Shown here: one piece after another, positions 9,881 to 19,251 of the stretch
Position numbering within the stretch: position 1 is the stretch's first letter
Layout: every line of letters starts with the position of its first letter
DNA from: an uncultured Rhodospirillales bacterium
GTDB lineage: Bacteria; Pseudomonadota; Alphaproteobacteria; ATCC43930; CGMCC-115725
Assembly (NCBI GenBank): GCA_903828515.1
Contig: CAIKMD010000002.1
Location: 1 to 64,000 of the forward strand
Length of the DNA: 64,000 nt
Reading direction: 5' to 3'
The notes under the pieces: generated by a model
What the model saw: only the letters and a program-made list of their open reading frames with translations
The model's database searches: none
Told to the model about the DNA's origin: nothing
Made by a program: the position numbers and the translations under genes

Positions 9881-9912
9881 GCGAGCTTATCCCCGTCGAT
9901 CCGGTGCGATGT

Positions 9913-11016
9913 CTATTGTTGCTTCGTCAGCAGGTCGACGACCTTGGCCTGGGCGGGAATGACTTCGGGATGGAGCTTCCACCAGGCGAGGGTGAATTCG
10001 CGGAACTTGATGCCCTGTTTCTCGTAATCCGCGATGACCTTGCGCATCTGCGAGTCCGGGAAAGTATGAAGATCGTAACTGCCGGTTTTCCACAGGATGC
10101 TCTGGCCTTCCGTGGTCATCAGGTAGGTGACGAAGAGTTTGCCGGCGTTGGGGTGGCCCGCATTTTTCGGGATGACCATGTAGTAGAAGCGTTGCGCCGC
10201 GTAGTCCGACGGCACGACGAACCCGACCGGTGCGCCGGCTTTGTCGTAGCGCACCCATTCGCGGCCCGAGCAGTCCATGGCGAAGACCAGGAACTCGCCC
10301 GAGGCGACGCGCTCGAGTTCGGGGCAACCGATAAGCCCCGAAACCTGCTTGGAAAACTTGCGCGCGAAATCGAGTGTTTTTTCCTCGCCCCACATGTCGG
10401 TTGCCGACAGAAGCTCGAACGACGCGGCATAGGGCGTCGACGCAATCTTGCCGGTCCAGACGGGCTTTAGAAGGTCCATCAGGCTGGTCGGCTTCTCGGG
10501 CGCGAGCTTCGTGTTGTAGACGATGCCACCCGGAAGCGTCGTGAAGACGCGCACGGCCAGCCCATCGGCTTCGATCGTATTGTCGTCGATGCGGCCGGGC
10601 AGGAACGTCTTCCAGGCGGCCGGCTGAACCATGTTCTTTTCGACCGCGGTGACGATATGAACGGTCGTGCCGACGAAGGCATCCGTCGGTGACGGCTGGC
10701 CGGCGGCCTGCGTCACGCCGATCTTGTTGAGAAGCTGGGGAACCGATCCCGGGTCGGGCGTCAGGCGCGGTACGATGTTCGTGCCGAACATCGCGTTCAT
10801 GCCGGCAACTTCCTGGGTAACCCCGTCGATGCCGCCGAGGAGGCTGCTGGCCCATTGCAGATCCAGCCGGCCTTCCTTGTTTGCGTCGGCGATAAGCTGC
10901 TTCAGCGCCGGGCTCGGCTCGTCCGCGCGCGCGATAAACGGCGATGCGACCAAGAGCGCCATGGCGCAAGCGATGGCGCCGCATTTCACATAAAGGCCGA
11001 TCGACGTTTCCGTCAT
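9913..11016 (-). CDS. ABC transporter extracellular solute-binding protein (tandem copy b)
   Basis: 367 residues with a signal peptide (hydrophobic CAMALLVASPFIARADE). It is a full-length paralogue of the next protein on this strand (8780-9880), from a tandem duplication. Two binding proteins for one permease usually widen the ligand range. The start ATG at 11016 is preceded by GGGGGAGACGCC. Upstream, 11017-11227 separates it from the Rieske gene; that gap holds only a short inverted repeat TTGGC/GCCAA near 11045-11060. Confidence 0.88.
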   Translation of the reverse strand: MTETSIGLYVKCGAIACAMALLVASPFIARADEPSPALKQLIADANKEGRLDLQWASSLLGGIDGVTQEVAGMNAMFGTNIVPRLTPDPGSVPQLLNKIGVTQAAGQPSPTDAFVGTTVHIVTAVEKNMVQPAAWKTFLPGRIDDNTIEADGLAVRVFTTLPGGIVYNTKLAPEKPTSLMDLLKPVWTGKIASTPYAASFELLSATDMWGEEKTLDFARKFSKQVSGLIGCPELERVASGEFLVFAMDCSGREWVRYDKAGAPVGFVVPSDYAAQRFYYMVIPKNAGHPNAGKLFVTYLMTTEGQSILWKTGSYDLHTFPDSQMRKVIADYEKQGIKFREFTLAWWKLHPEVIPAQAKVVDLLTKQQ

Positions 11017-11227
11017 GGCGTCTCCCCCGCATCATCTCGTGGCATTGGCTTTCACGCCAATCATTCGCTTCCGGCGCGTCGCGCCGTTGCCATCAAGCGC
11101 AAAGATACGGCAAAAGCCCAAGCCTGCCAAACAACTCAGACACGCACCGCGTTGGTGTGGACCGCCCGACGCGCCAATCGATGCGACGCGTCGGGTTCCG
11201 TCTTTTCGTGTCGCCCGTTTCGCCGGA

Positions 11228-12394
11228 TCAGACTTCGAACGGCTGCACGACTTTGAGCTTCTTGGCCAACTCGGGATTGCGAATGCCGCCGGTGCCGTCG
11301 CCGAGATTGGTCTTGAACGTCTCGAGACGAATGATCGGGTTGGCGCCGCGGATGACGTGTTTGGGGTCCTTACCGTGCTGCACGTCGTCGATGGCCTGTT
11401 TGATCATCGCGCGCATCATGACGACGCCACGGTCCGACGATGCGAGATTTTCATTCTCCCGGTTCGTGATCAATCCCTGGCTCTCAACGGCCGCGTCGTC
11501 CTGATCGCGGTCCTGAATGTTCCACCAGCCGTCTTCGATCCGCTCGAACTGGTTCAGCTCGGTCGAACGATATTTGCCGGCCTGGATGGTGTAGGGCGGC
11601 TTCGCGTTTTCCGATCCCCAGATCTGGAACGAAATGCATTTCAGGTCGTCGACCGGCGTCACGAACTGCATGAACTGATAGGCTTCGCGGCCGACCCGAT
11701 AGACGAGAACCCGATTGATCGACGGGAACACGTAATGGTGTTTGTCGTTCACGCCGCCGGGATATTCGAGATACATCTCGATGCCGTAATCGCGCTCGTT
11801 CCATTCGCAGATGTCCGGACGGACCATCGCAAGTTCGGGATAGACGCTGGCGTGCAGCGCCATGACGTGAAGCGAATCCACCAGATTGTCCGCGCGTTGC
11901 AGCCAGTTGCCGTGAATGTCGCGTGCCTGCACGATCTTGTTGCAGTTCGGCTCGACCAGCAGGTCGTAGTTCGGGAATTCCGGCGCAGGCTTCGGTCCGA
12001 TATAGGCGAAGATGAAGCCTGAAATTTCGTGTACGGGATAGGCGCCCTGACGCACCTTGTTCTTGAAGTCGCTGGAAGCAGGTTCGCAGGGCTGGTCGAG
12101 GCATTTGCCTTGGGTGTCGTAGAGCCAGCCGTGGTAGCAGCAGCGCAGGCCCTGTTCCTCGACGCGGCCATATTCCAGCGATGCGTTGCGGTGGCAGCAA
12201 TGCTTGTCGAGCAGTCCGAGTTCACCGTTGCCGGCCCGGAACAGCACGAATTCCTCACCGAGGAGTTTGACGATCTCCGGTCCCGCCCCGAGATGGGCGG
12301 CAACCTTGATCGGCCACCAGTAGCGCCGCAGCATATCGCCGCACGGCGTACCGGGGCCGACCCGTGTCATCAGTTCGTTTTCTGCTTTTTTCAT
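11228..12394 (-). CDS. Rieske [2Fe-2S] aromatic ring-hydroxylating oxygenase, alpha subunit type (copy 2)
   Basis: 388 residues, same length and layout as the protein from 5805-6971. Rieske ligands C66-x-H68 and C85-x-x-H88; mononuclear iron D173, H176, H181. The ATG at 12394 is chosen for its GGAGGG ribosome binding site and for the match to copy 1 (MKKAENEL against MKQSENEL); an upstream in-frame start at 12436 would add 14 poorly supported residues. It leads the leftward set that includes the two binding proteins and the fused permease, and lies just after the lysR gene. Reductase not found nearby. Confidence 0.9.
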   Translation of the reverse strand: MKKAENELMTRVGPGTPCGDMLRRYWWPIKVAAHLGAGPEIVKLLGEEFVLFRAGNGELGLLDKHCCHRNASLEYGRVEEQGLRCCYHGWLYDTQGKCLDQPCEPASSDFKNKVRQGAYPVHEISGFIFAYIGPKPAPEFPNYDLLVEPNCNKIVQARDIHGNWLQRADNLVDSLHVMALHASVYPELAMVRPDICEWNERDYGIEMYLEYPGGVNDKHHYVFPSINRVLVYRVGREAYQFMQFVTPVDDLKCISFQIWGSENAKPPYTIQAGKYRSTELNQFERIEDGWWNIQDRDQDDAAVESQGLITNRENENLASSDRGVVMMRAMIKQAIDDVQHGKDPKHVIRGANPIIRLETFKTNLGDGTGGIRNPELAKKLKVVQPFEV

Positions 12395-12494
12395 GGCGTT
12401 TCCCTCCGGCGTGAGCGCTGTCATCAGACGCTGCAACCGGGGTCATTCTCAGGGCGTCGAACCGATCCGTCAAATACCGTATTCGTGGCAGTTC

Positions 12495-12511
12495 GATGCC
12501 AAACAGGCATC
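12495..12511. promoter_or_regulatory. Candidate LysR-type operator (T-N11-A palindrome)
   Basis: GATGCC (12495-12500) and GGCATC (12506-12511) are perfect inverted arms around AAACA. Within them T12497 and A12509 are separated by exactly 11 bases, the T-N11-A form bound by LysR regulators. A second overlapping inverted repeat, TGGCA-N6-TGCCA, spans 12486-12501. The site is about 100 bases upstream of the Rieske start codon at 12394 and directly beyond the end of the lysR gene. Confidence 0.5.
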
Positions 12512-12527
12512 AAACTTCACGATCGGC

Positions 12528-13478
12528 CTAGACCGGTAAGCGAGGCCGTCGTCGGGCGGGCGCGATATTCTTGCGTGGAGCCGCGGGAGGCCCCGACCGG
12601 GCGACCTGAATCGCATTTTTGACGAACTGGCTGAGAGCCGGCGATAAATCGCCTTTGCGCCAGACCAGATCGACGGCGGTCGGCAGGGAGAGGCCTTTGA
12701 CATTGCGCAGAACGACGCCTTGCGGGACATGCCAGCGCAGCGCGGAACTGACGATGCCGAGGCCCATGCCGACGGCGACGAGGCTCAACACGACGACGCT
12801 ACTCGCCTCCTGCACGATTCGCGGAACGATCTTCAGAGAGACGAACATCGCCATCACGGCGCTGTAGAAGTTCGGATTGATGTTCTGCGCGACGCAGATA
12901 AGGGGTTCTTCCTTCAGGTCGATCAGGCGAATTTCTTTTCGTGCGGCCAAAGGATGTGTGTGCGGCAGCGCCAGGAGAAGGTTCTCCCGGGCCATTTCGT
13001 GATGTTCGAATCCGTCGGTACCGGACGACCGGCTGTACTGAAATCCGGCATCGATGCGTCCGGTGCGCAGCGCCTCGACCTGTAATTGCGATGTCATGGG
13101 CGTGAGAATGATCTCGACATCGGCATAGGCCGCGCGAAAACTACGGATCGCCTGGGTCATGACGTCATGGCCCGACATGGCTTCGCTGAACGCGATGCGC
13201 AAGGTGCCGACCTGGCCACGGGCGCTGCGTTTCACGCGCTCACCGGCAGCCTCGACTTCATCGATGATCCGGTTCGCATCGTGCAGAAGGATACGCCCCG
13301 GCTCGGTCAGGCGGACGCCGCGCGCCAACCGCTCGAAGAGAAGAACCCCGAGTTCGTCCTCCAATGCTTTGACCTGACGGGACAAAGCGGGCTGCGCGAT
13401 CGACAGCGATTTTGCCGCGCGCCGAAAATGCTCGCTTTTGGCAACCGCGATGAAATACCGAAGCTGTCGCAACTCCAT
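12528..13478 (-). CDS. LysR-family transcriptional regulator
   Basis: 316 residues. The N-terminal winged helix-turn-helix reads MELRQLRYFIAVAKSEHFRRAAKSL, then SIAQPALSRQVKALEDELG, the standard LysR signature. The remaining 220 residues form the inducer-binding domain. The C terminus is basic. Gene order suggests it controls the aromatic catabolic genes on the same strand, especially the Rieske gene at 12394, whose upstream region carries a T-N11-A palindrome. The inducer is unknown. Confidence 0.93.
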   Translation of the reverse strand: MELRQLRYFIAVAKSEHFRRAAKSLSIAQPALSRQVKALEDELGVLLFERLARGVRLTEPGRILLHDANRIIDEVEAAGERVKRSARGQVGTLRIAFSEAMSGHDVMTQAIRSFRAAYADVEIILTPMTSQLQVEALRTGRIDAGFQYSRSSGTDGFEHHEMARENLLLALPHTHPLAARKEIRLIDLKEEPLICVAQNINPNFYSAVMAMFVSLKIVPRIVQEASSVVVLSLVAVGMGLGIVSSALRWHVPQGVVLRNVKGLSLPTAVDLVWRKGDLSPALSQFVKNAIQVARSGPPAAPRKNIAPARRRPRLPV

Positions 13479-13555
13479 GGGAGCGACGATATCAAGACGG
13501 CATCACAACGGCAATTATTCGCGTGTTGCGATATCGAAAGGAATAGGCGCCGCGA

Positions 13556-14518
13556 TCAGGCCCAATAACCGAACGTGACGCCGTGTCCGGTACCTGCGAG
13601 GGAACGATAGCAGGGCAGATAGTCCACCAACGTCATTTTGCTCGGCGCCATTGCAGCGGCCACAGCAACCCAATTAAGGATTTCGGGCGTTCCCGGCGCG
13701 CGGTTGAGCCGAGCCCGGGGCAAGCCGCGTAGCGTCTCGGTATCGCCGGCAATGAGGGCGTCGATCACGGTCCGGTCGAGTTCTTCGTCGACGATCTGAT
13801 GGCTGAGGCCGCCCGAGGCGACCAAGCCGACGCGCAGGTCGAGCGGACAGGATTCGATCCGGCGGCGCAGCGCAACGCCGAGATCGTAACAGCGCCGTGA
13901 CGTCGCCTGGTTGGGCAGGTCGCGGCTCAACAATACGGGCAACAGCGGAATCGATTTTCCCCCGAAGAGCCAGTTATAAGCGAACGAAAATGCATCATCG
14001 AGCGCCGCGCCGTCGGGCAGGCGGTCGATGCAGGCCATGTCGAATCCGTCATCGATGAGCGTTTCGATCAGGTGATTGGCGAGGTCGGCGCAGCCCGGCC
14101 TGTCGGTCGTCACGGCTGGCGGCCGTTTCTCCTCGGCGATGAACCTTGCGTCGGGATTGTAGGATTCGTGCGCGCGCTCCATCACCGGGAAGGTCTCCGA
14201 ACGCAGGATGCCGAACACCGGGTGGGGCTCGGCGCTGCGTACCCGATGGACGTTGCTGATCATCACGACGACATCGGGACGCGCCTCGGTAATCCGTTGG
14301 GTCAGCGTGTTCATCGCGGTCTGTGCGGCGGCATGACGTTGCCGCTGAACGTCGATGGTGATTTCCGCCGCGAGACCGGGCTTGGCGACGGCAAGAAGCT
14401 CGCGATAATTGAAGCGCGGATCGCGCGTGTCACCGTCGCCGAGACGCGCCCAGCCTTCGGCCGGACTTTGGATGGTGGGGCCGTGGGAGCTACCGACGGC
14501 AAAGACGATTTTCGCCAT
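13556..14518 (-). CDS. Class III extradiol ring-cleavage dioxygenase, LigB family
   Basis: 320 residues. The N terminus has the LigB pattern VGSSHGPTIQSP. H12 and H62 match the two iron-binding histidines of protocatechuate 4,5-dioxygenase beta subunit (H12 and H61 there). A conserved GGLSHQ segment with H240 lies near the C terminus, with acidic residues D244-E246 after it. These enzymes open catechol-type rings next to the hydroxyls using Fe(II). No separate LigA gene is seen. It follows the LigJ-like gene by 7 bases, so the two are coupled. Confidence 0.85.
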   Translation of the reverse strand: MAKIVFAVGSSHGPTIQSPAEGWARLGDGDTRDPRFNYRELLAVAKPGLAAEITIDVQRQRHAAAQTAMNTLTQRITEARPDVVVMISNVHRVRSAEPHPVFGILRSETFPVMERAHESYNPDARFIAEEKRPPAVTTDRPGCADLANHLIETLIDDGFDMACIDRLPDGAALDDAFSFAYNWLFGGKSIPLLPVLLSRDLPNQATSRRCYDLGVALRRRIESCPLDLRVGLVASGGLSHQIVDEELDRTVIDALIAGDTETLRGLPRARLNRAPGTPEILNWVAVAAAMAPSKMTLVDYLPCYRSLAGTGHGVTFGYWA

Positions 14519-14525
14519 GGTGGCC

Positions 14526-15527
14526 TCAGAGCTTCAGGTTGAAGACTTTCTTCGCGGTGTCGGTAAAGATGTTCTTTTTATCTTTGGCGGTCAGCCAGGC
14601 GATGTTTTCGATCAGAGGACGCGTATCGTCCATCCACTTGCCGGTCTCGGGATCCTTCGCGGTTCCGGCACCCGGCCGCTCGGTGCCGAACATGCAACGA
14701 TCGGGAGTCGCCCAGCGGAACAGCATCTCGAGCGCATCCTGGGTATAGAGGGACGTATCGAAATAAAGCTGGCGCATATTGTCCTCGAACGAGGCGCTGT
14801 CGCGCTTGCCCCTTGCTGCGCGGAAGCGTCCGATCTGATAGGGAATGGCACCACCGCCATGCGAGATGATCAGCTTCAGTTTCGGGAAATCCTTGAACAC
14901 GCGCGATTCCATCAGCGACATGATCGCGATGCTCTCTTCGAGAATGAAGTTGAGCGTGTAGGAATAACGGCCGGCGCGGCAACCGGCGGCATGGACGAGC
15001 GCCGGAACGTCGAGCTCGACGAGCTTCTCATAGAGCGGATACCAGAATTCGCTGCCGAGGCCCGGCGGCTCGGGGGCCGTGTTCTCGTTGGGATCCGGAT
15101 TGAGCAGACAACCGACGAAGCCGAGTTCCTTGACGCAACGTTCCAGTTCGCCGACCCATTTGGCGGGGCCCAGATCCATGCTTTGCGGCAACGAAGCCAT
15201 GCCGAGAAACTTGCCGGGAAAGAGCTGGCATTGACGCGCGGTCAGATCGTTGCACGCCTCGGTAAAGTAGCGCACGACGCTGTCGGGTTTTTCGGAATGC
15301 ATGAGCTGATAGGGGCGGGGCGAGATGATCTGAACGTCGGTGCCGACCTCTTCGAGTTGCTGCAAATGCGATGTGCCGCCATGCACCGGCTTGTTCAGGG
15401 CTGCAATGATCTCGTCGTCGCTGAGCTTCAAGCGGCCACGACCATGACCGCGGCTCGCCAACAGGTTGGCTTTATAAGCGAACAAACCTTCCGGCGCGGA
15501 AAAATGGGCGTGGACATCGATGATCAT
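14526..15527 (-). CDS. Amidohydrolase of the ACMSD family, likely 4-oxalomesaconate hydratase (LigJ-like)
   Basis: 333 residues with a metal-dependent barrel. Metal ligands visible are H6 and H8 (VHAHF), H179 (ALVHAAG) and E283 (FGTERPG). The glutamate in place of the usual aspartate matches LigJ (H6, H8, H178, E284) rather than classic ACMSD decarboxylases. Reaction expected: hydration of 4-oxalomesaconate in the protocatechuate 4,5-cleavage pathway. The ATG at 15527 follows AGGGAG; the frame is open further upstream without a good ribosome binding site. It is first in line before the LigB-type dioxygenase. The exact substrate is inferred. Confidence 0.8.
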   Translation of the reverse strand: MIIDVHAHFSAPEGLFAYKANLLASRGHGRGRLKLSDDEIIAALNKPVHGGTSHLQQLEEVGTDVQIISPRPYQLMHSEKPDSVVRYFTEACNDLTARQCQLFPGKFLGMASLPQSMDLGPAKWVGELERCVKELGFVGCLLNPDPNENTAPEPPGLGSEFWYPLYEKLVELDVPALVHAAGCRAGRYSYTLNFILEESIAIMSLMESRVFKDFPKLKLIISHGGGAIPYQIGRFRAARGKRDSASFEDNMRQLYFDTSLYTQDALEMLFRWATPDRCMFGTERPGAGTAKDPETGKWMDDTRPLIENIAWLTAKDKKNIFTDTAKKVFNLKL

Positions 15528-15697
15528 GCTGGCTCCCTTGGTACGTTGAGCGGCTGCTCCGCTCGACTTCGTTGTTCCCGCTCGTCGTCGACGAGACCTT
15601 GACATACTGCCATTGTAAAATTCAGAGTGACAGACAAAATTGGGAAACGCGCCGCCCAACGCCATTTTCAAATCGTCGCCACGATCGGACCGAGCCC

Positions 15698-16978
15698 ATG
15701 AGCCAAGACGCCGATTACAAACTTTTGGTCGAGACCGACAAAGGCAAGCCCGGCGGCGAATTGCTGCGCCGGTATTGGCAGCCCGTGGCGCTGGTTAGCG
15801 ATCTCGGCAAGCGGCCGTTGTCGATCATGGTGATGGGCGAAGAACTGGTTCTCTTCCGCGACGACAAGGGCAAGGTCGGTCTGGTCGGACGCTATTGCCC
15901 GCATCGCTCGGTCGATCTGTCGTATGGCCGGATCGAGGACGGTGGCTTGCGCTGCCTCTATCACGGCTGGTTGTTCGACGTGAAAGGCCGTTGCCTCGAA
16001 CAGCCGGCCGAACCGGTCGACAGCAAATACAAAGACGAAATCCGACACACTGCCTATCCGTGCCGCGAGGCAGCGGGCACGATCTTTGCCTATATGGGGC
16101 CGGGCGAGGCGCCGCTATTTCCCAATTTTCACTTCCTGTCGGCGCCCGACGCGTATGTCTATCAGACGAAAATCCATCATGCCTGCAACTACCTGCAGGC
16201 CAATGAAGGCAACATCGATCCGGCGCATCTGTCGTTCCTGCATAGTTTCCGCAAGCCTTTGCAGGAGCGCAGCGAGCAGGCCCAGAAGCTGCAGAATGTC
16301 CTGATCCAGAATACGCGTCCGAAGGTCGGCATCGAGCGCACCCGCTACGGCATCCGCATCTTCGCCAAGCGCGCGGCCGAAGCCGGCAAGAATTATGTGC
16401 GCGTGACCAATTTCGTATTCCCCAATCTCGGCTTTTTTGCCGGCGACGGCGGACAGCGCGGCACGGGCGGCTATTCGGTGCATTGGCATGTGCCGATCAA
16501 CGACGAAAGCCACTGGCGTTACGATTTCTACTATCACCGCTCCGAGCCGCTCGATAAAGCCGATCTTGACGCCAAGCAAAACGCGGAAGCCGACGCGACC
16601 TATCATCCGCATCGGACGCCCGAGAACCGTTATCTCCAGGACCCCGAGGAAATGGAGAAGTTTTCGTTTGCCGGCATGGGTCGCAATTTCCCGTCACACG
16701 ACCTCTTTGCGGTCCAGTCGCCCGGCGCGATCCATGACCGTTCGCGCGAACACCTTGCGACCACCGATATCGCCATTGTCGCGATGCGCCGGATGATGCT
16801 CGACGCGATGAAGGGTCTCGAAGAGGGGAAGGAGCCGCCACTGGTGATCCGCAGCCCGAACGAGAACGTCTTCAACGACATCATCGTCATGGGCGCACTG
16901 CTCGACGAGACGCAGGACCAGAATGCCTATTGCGAAGATATCATCCGCAGTGGCGATTTCCACGCGATGAAAGTCTGA
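15698..16978 (+). CDS. Rieske [2Fe-2S] aromatic ring-hydroxylating oxygenase, alpha subunit type
   Basis: 426 residues. Rieske ligands C67-x-H69 and C86-x-x-H89; mononuclear iron D174, H177, H182. The ATG at 15698 is chosen because homologous oxygenases in this window begin at the same point relative to the LLRRYW motif; the ribosome binding site is weak (GGACCGAG). It is longer and more divergent than copies 1 and 2, with extra catalytic-domain sequence around residues 225-330. It is divergent from the LigJ-like gene across a 170-base gap and converges on a binding protein gene 12 bases downstream. Confidence 0.9.
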   Translation: MSQDADYKLLVETDKGKPGGELLRRYWQPVALVSDLGKRPLSIMVMGEELVLFRDDKGKVGLVGRYCPHRSVDLSYGRIEDGGLRCLYHGWLFDVKGRCLEQPAEPVDSKYKDEIRHTAYPCREAAGTIFAYMGPGEAPLFPNFHFLSAPDAYVYQTKIHHACNYLQANEGNIDPAHLSFLHSFRKPLQERSEQAQKLQNVLIQNTRPKVGIERTRYGIRIFAKRAAEAGKNYVRVTNFVFPNLGFFAGDGGQRGTGGYSVHWHVPINDESHWRYDFYYHRSEPLDKADLDAKQNAEADATYHPHRTPENRYLQDPEEMEKFSFAGMGRNFPSHDLFAVQSPGAIHDRSREHLATTDIAIVAMRRMMLDAMKGLEEGKEPPLVIRSPNENVFNDIIVMGALLDETQDQNAYCEDIIRSGDFHAMKV

Positions 16979-16990
16979 ACGCGAAAGGTC

Positions 16991-18088
16991 TTATTGCCCG
17001 CCGAATGCCGCGATGATCGCGGCCTGCAGTTTCGGCCGGACGTTCAGGTACCAGTCCTCGCGATATTGATCGAGATAGACCGCGCCCGGCTTCGGGATGG
17101 TGTAATCCGGCACGCTCGCCACGTGAACGTCGGTCCGCCGGCTGGGGGTGGTCCAGACCGCGCCGTAGATTTCCTGGCCCGGCCGGCTGAGGTACCAATT
17201 GACGAACACGGTGGCCGCATTGGGATGCGCTACGCCCTTCGGCTCCGCGATGATGGAACTGCCGCCGAGCAATGTTCCCGGCCCGTCCGTCATTGTGCCG
17301 ATTTCGAGGCTCTTGATGCCGTTCTGGCGGAAGCTTTCGATATTCGTCGGTAAATCGGAAAGCCCGATCGGATAGGTGCCGCGCGCTGCCCATTCGGCGA
17401 GTTGCCGCCCGTTATTGGCGAGCACCGCGCCCTGGCCGATATAAAGCTGTTTGACGAAATCGATGCCGTAGAGATCGGCAAGGTAAGCAGCGCCGGCCTG
17501 GCCCGCGCCGGGGCTGCGCGGGTCATAGGCGGCGATCTTGCCTTTGTATTCCGGCTTCAGCAGGTCTTTCCAGGTCGTGATCTCGCCGTGCTTGATGATG
17601 TCCGAATTGAACACCGGCCAGCCGAAGACATATTCACCGGCGATCACGAAATACTGTTGCTCGTTGTCGATCCATTTGATGCGGTCCTCTTTCCAGTTCT
17701 TCGCCTCGGTGACGCCGGGCAGCAGGAGCTGGGGTTTGATCGGAGCGAGGAACCCGTCATGCATCATCCCCATCATCGCAGCACCCGTGAAGAACAGGTC
17801 GATGCTGAGATTCTGGGCGCGGATTTCGCGGCTGATGCGCGCGTCGATATCGCGCGGCTCGGCGGTCAGCCATTCGAGGTTGATGCCGGTATCCCGCTTG
17901 AACGCCTCGGCCATGGGACGGCCCAGATCGCCCTGCCCGGCGACCACCACTTTGCCTTCCTTTTGTCCGGCCGCGAGCACGGAATTCCAATCGGCGCCCG
18001 CGCCGTCCTGCCATTCGGCGGCGAGGCTTGGGTGCGCGAAAGCGACCGTGACGAGAGCGAGAAGAACGACGACGCGAAAAATGTTCAT
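16991..18088 (-). CDS. ABC transporter extracellular solute-binding protein (second module, copy a)
   Basis: 365 residues with a signal peptide (MNIFRVVVLLALVTVAFA...SLAAEWQ). AfuA/FbpA-like solute-binding fold; shares WQDGAGADW, KEGKVVVAG and GGSSIIAEPKG with the protein from 18085-19179. The ATG at 18088 overlaps the stop of that gene by ATGA, so they are translationally coupled paralogues. Last gene of the leftward set permease, binding protein, binding protein. No ATPase gene accompanies them. Confidence 0.88.
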   Translation of the reverse strand: MNIFRVVVLLALVTVAFAHPSLAAEWQDGAGADWNSVLAAGQKEGKVVVAGQGDLGRPMAEAFKRDTGINLEWLTAEPRDIDARISREIRAQNLSIDLFFTGAAMMGMMHDGFLAPIKPQLLLPGVTEAKNWKEDRIKWIDNEQQYFVIAGEYVFGWPVFNSDIIKHGEITTWKDLLKPEYKGKIAAYDPRSPGAGQAGAAYLADLYGIDFVKQLYIGQGAVLANNGRQLAEWAARGTYPIGLSDLPTNIESFRQNGIKSLEIGTMTDGPGTLLGGSSIIAEPKGVAHPNAATVFVNWYLSRPGQEIYGAVWTTPSRRTDVHVASVPDYTIPKPGAVYLDQYREDWYLNVRPKLQAAIIAAFGGQ

Positions 18089-19179
18089 TTGCCGATCAGG
18101 TCCACGAGGACTGCCTGGTATTGCCCGAGATAGCGGTCGAGATACCACGCCTCGGTATATTGGTCGACATAGGTCGCGCCGGATTTCGGCACGACATAGT
18201 CGGGAATGCCATCGACGTGAACGTCGTTGCGCAGGCTCGGCACTTTCCAGGTCGCCGAAAATACCTCCTGGCCGGGCCGGCTGGCATACCAGTTGAGGAA
18301 GACGGCGGTGGCGTTGGGGTTCGGCGCGCCCTTGGGTTCGGCGATCACGCTGCTGCCGCCGAGCACCGCGCCGGCGCCGTCGCTCATCTGGCCGATCGCG
18401 AGGTTTTTCACCCCGGCCTGGCGGAAATTCTCGATCTCTGTCACCAAGGTCGCGAGCGCGATCGGGTAATTGCCGCGCTGAACCCATTCGACGAGCTGGC
18501 GGCTGTTATTCGCGATGGTGATATCCTGGGTCCCGAAGAGCTGCTTGATGAAGTCGACGCCGTGAAGATCGGCGAGATAGGAGATGCCGGCCTGTCCCGG
18601 CCCGTTCACGCGCGGATCGAACGAGGCAATTTTCCCTTTGTATTGCGGCTTTAACAAATCGGTCCAGTTCGCGATCTCGCCCGGCTTGATGACGTCGGAA
18701 TTGAGCAGGGCCCAGCCGAAGACATACTCGCTGCCTTCGAAGAGATAGGCGTTCCCCTTATCGACCCATTTCAACTGGCCGCGCGTCCAGTTCTTCACGT
18801 CAGTCACACCCGGCAGGATCAGTTGCGGCTTGATCTCTTTCATGAAGCCGTCATTGACGAACGGGATCATGCCCTGGCCGCCGAAGACGATATCGATGGT
18901 GACCTGTCCCGCCCGCATCTCGCGCGCGATCCGGGTCAGCTGTTCGCGGCCTTCGCCGCCGAGAAAATCGACGGCGATGCCGGTGTCGCGCTTGAACGCC
19001 GCGCTCATCGGCACGGCCATATCCGGGCGGCCGGCGATGACCAGTTTGCCTTCCTTGCGACCGGCCTCGAGCAGCTTTTGCCACTCCGGCCCCGCACCAT
19101 CCTGCCAGTCGGCAGCCCAGCATGGCACCGATGCCAGCACAAGACAGAAGATCAGCGCTCCGAGCGTGCCCCGCCTCAT
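18085..19179 (-). CDS. ABC transporter extracellular solute-binding protein (second module, copy b)
   Basis: 364 residues with a signal peptide ending VPCWAADWQ. It is a paralogue of the downstream coupled protein, sharing WQDGAGPEW, KEGKLVIAG, FKRDTGIAVDFL and GGSSVIAEPKG. It lies 72 bases after the fused permease gene. Ligand unknown. The pair belongs to a different lineage from the pair at 8780-11016, so tandem duplication of the binding protein happened separately in each module. Confidence 0.88.
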   Translation of the reverse strand: MRRGTLGALIFCLVLASVPCWAADWQDGAGPEWQKLLEAGRKEGKLVIAGRPDMAVPMSAAFKRDTGIAVDFLGGEGREQLTRIAREMRAGQVTIDIVFGGQGMIPFVNDGFMKEIKPQLILPGVTDVKNWTRGQLKWVDKGNAYLFEGSEYVFGWALLNSDVIKPGEIANWTDLLKPQYKGKIASFDPRVNGPGQAGISYLADLHGVDFIKQLFGTQDITIANNSRQLVEWVQRGNYPIALATLVTEIENFRQAGVKNLAIGQMSDGAGAVLGGSSVIAEPKGAPNPNATAVFLNWYASRPGQEVFSATWKVPSLRNDVHVDGIPDYVVPKSGATYVDQYTEAWYLDRYLGQYQAVLVDLIGK

Positions 19180-19251
19180 CGTCTTCCTCCCTTGTCGACA
19201 CGGTTACGTTCCGTGCTGCCGGTTATCTTAACCCGATCGGGCTTGTCGCGC

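Noticed and set aside
15633-15660. TTGACA with TAAAAT as a sigma-70 promoter for the Rieske gene at 15698
   Set aside because: The spacing between the two boxes is about 11 bases, too short for sigma-70; no better -10 is in place.
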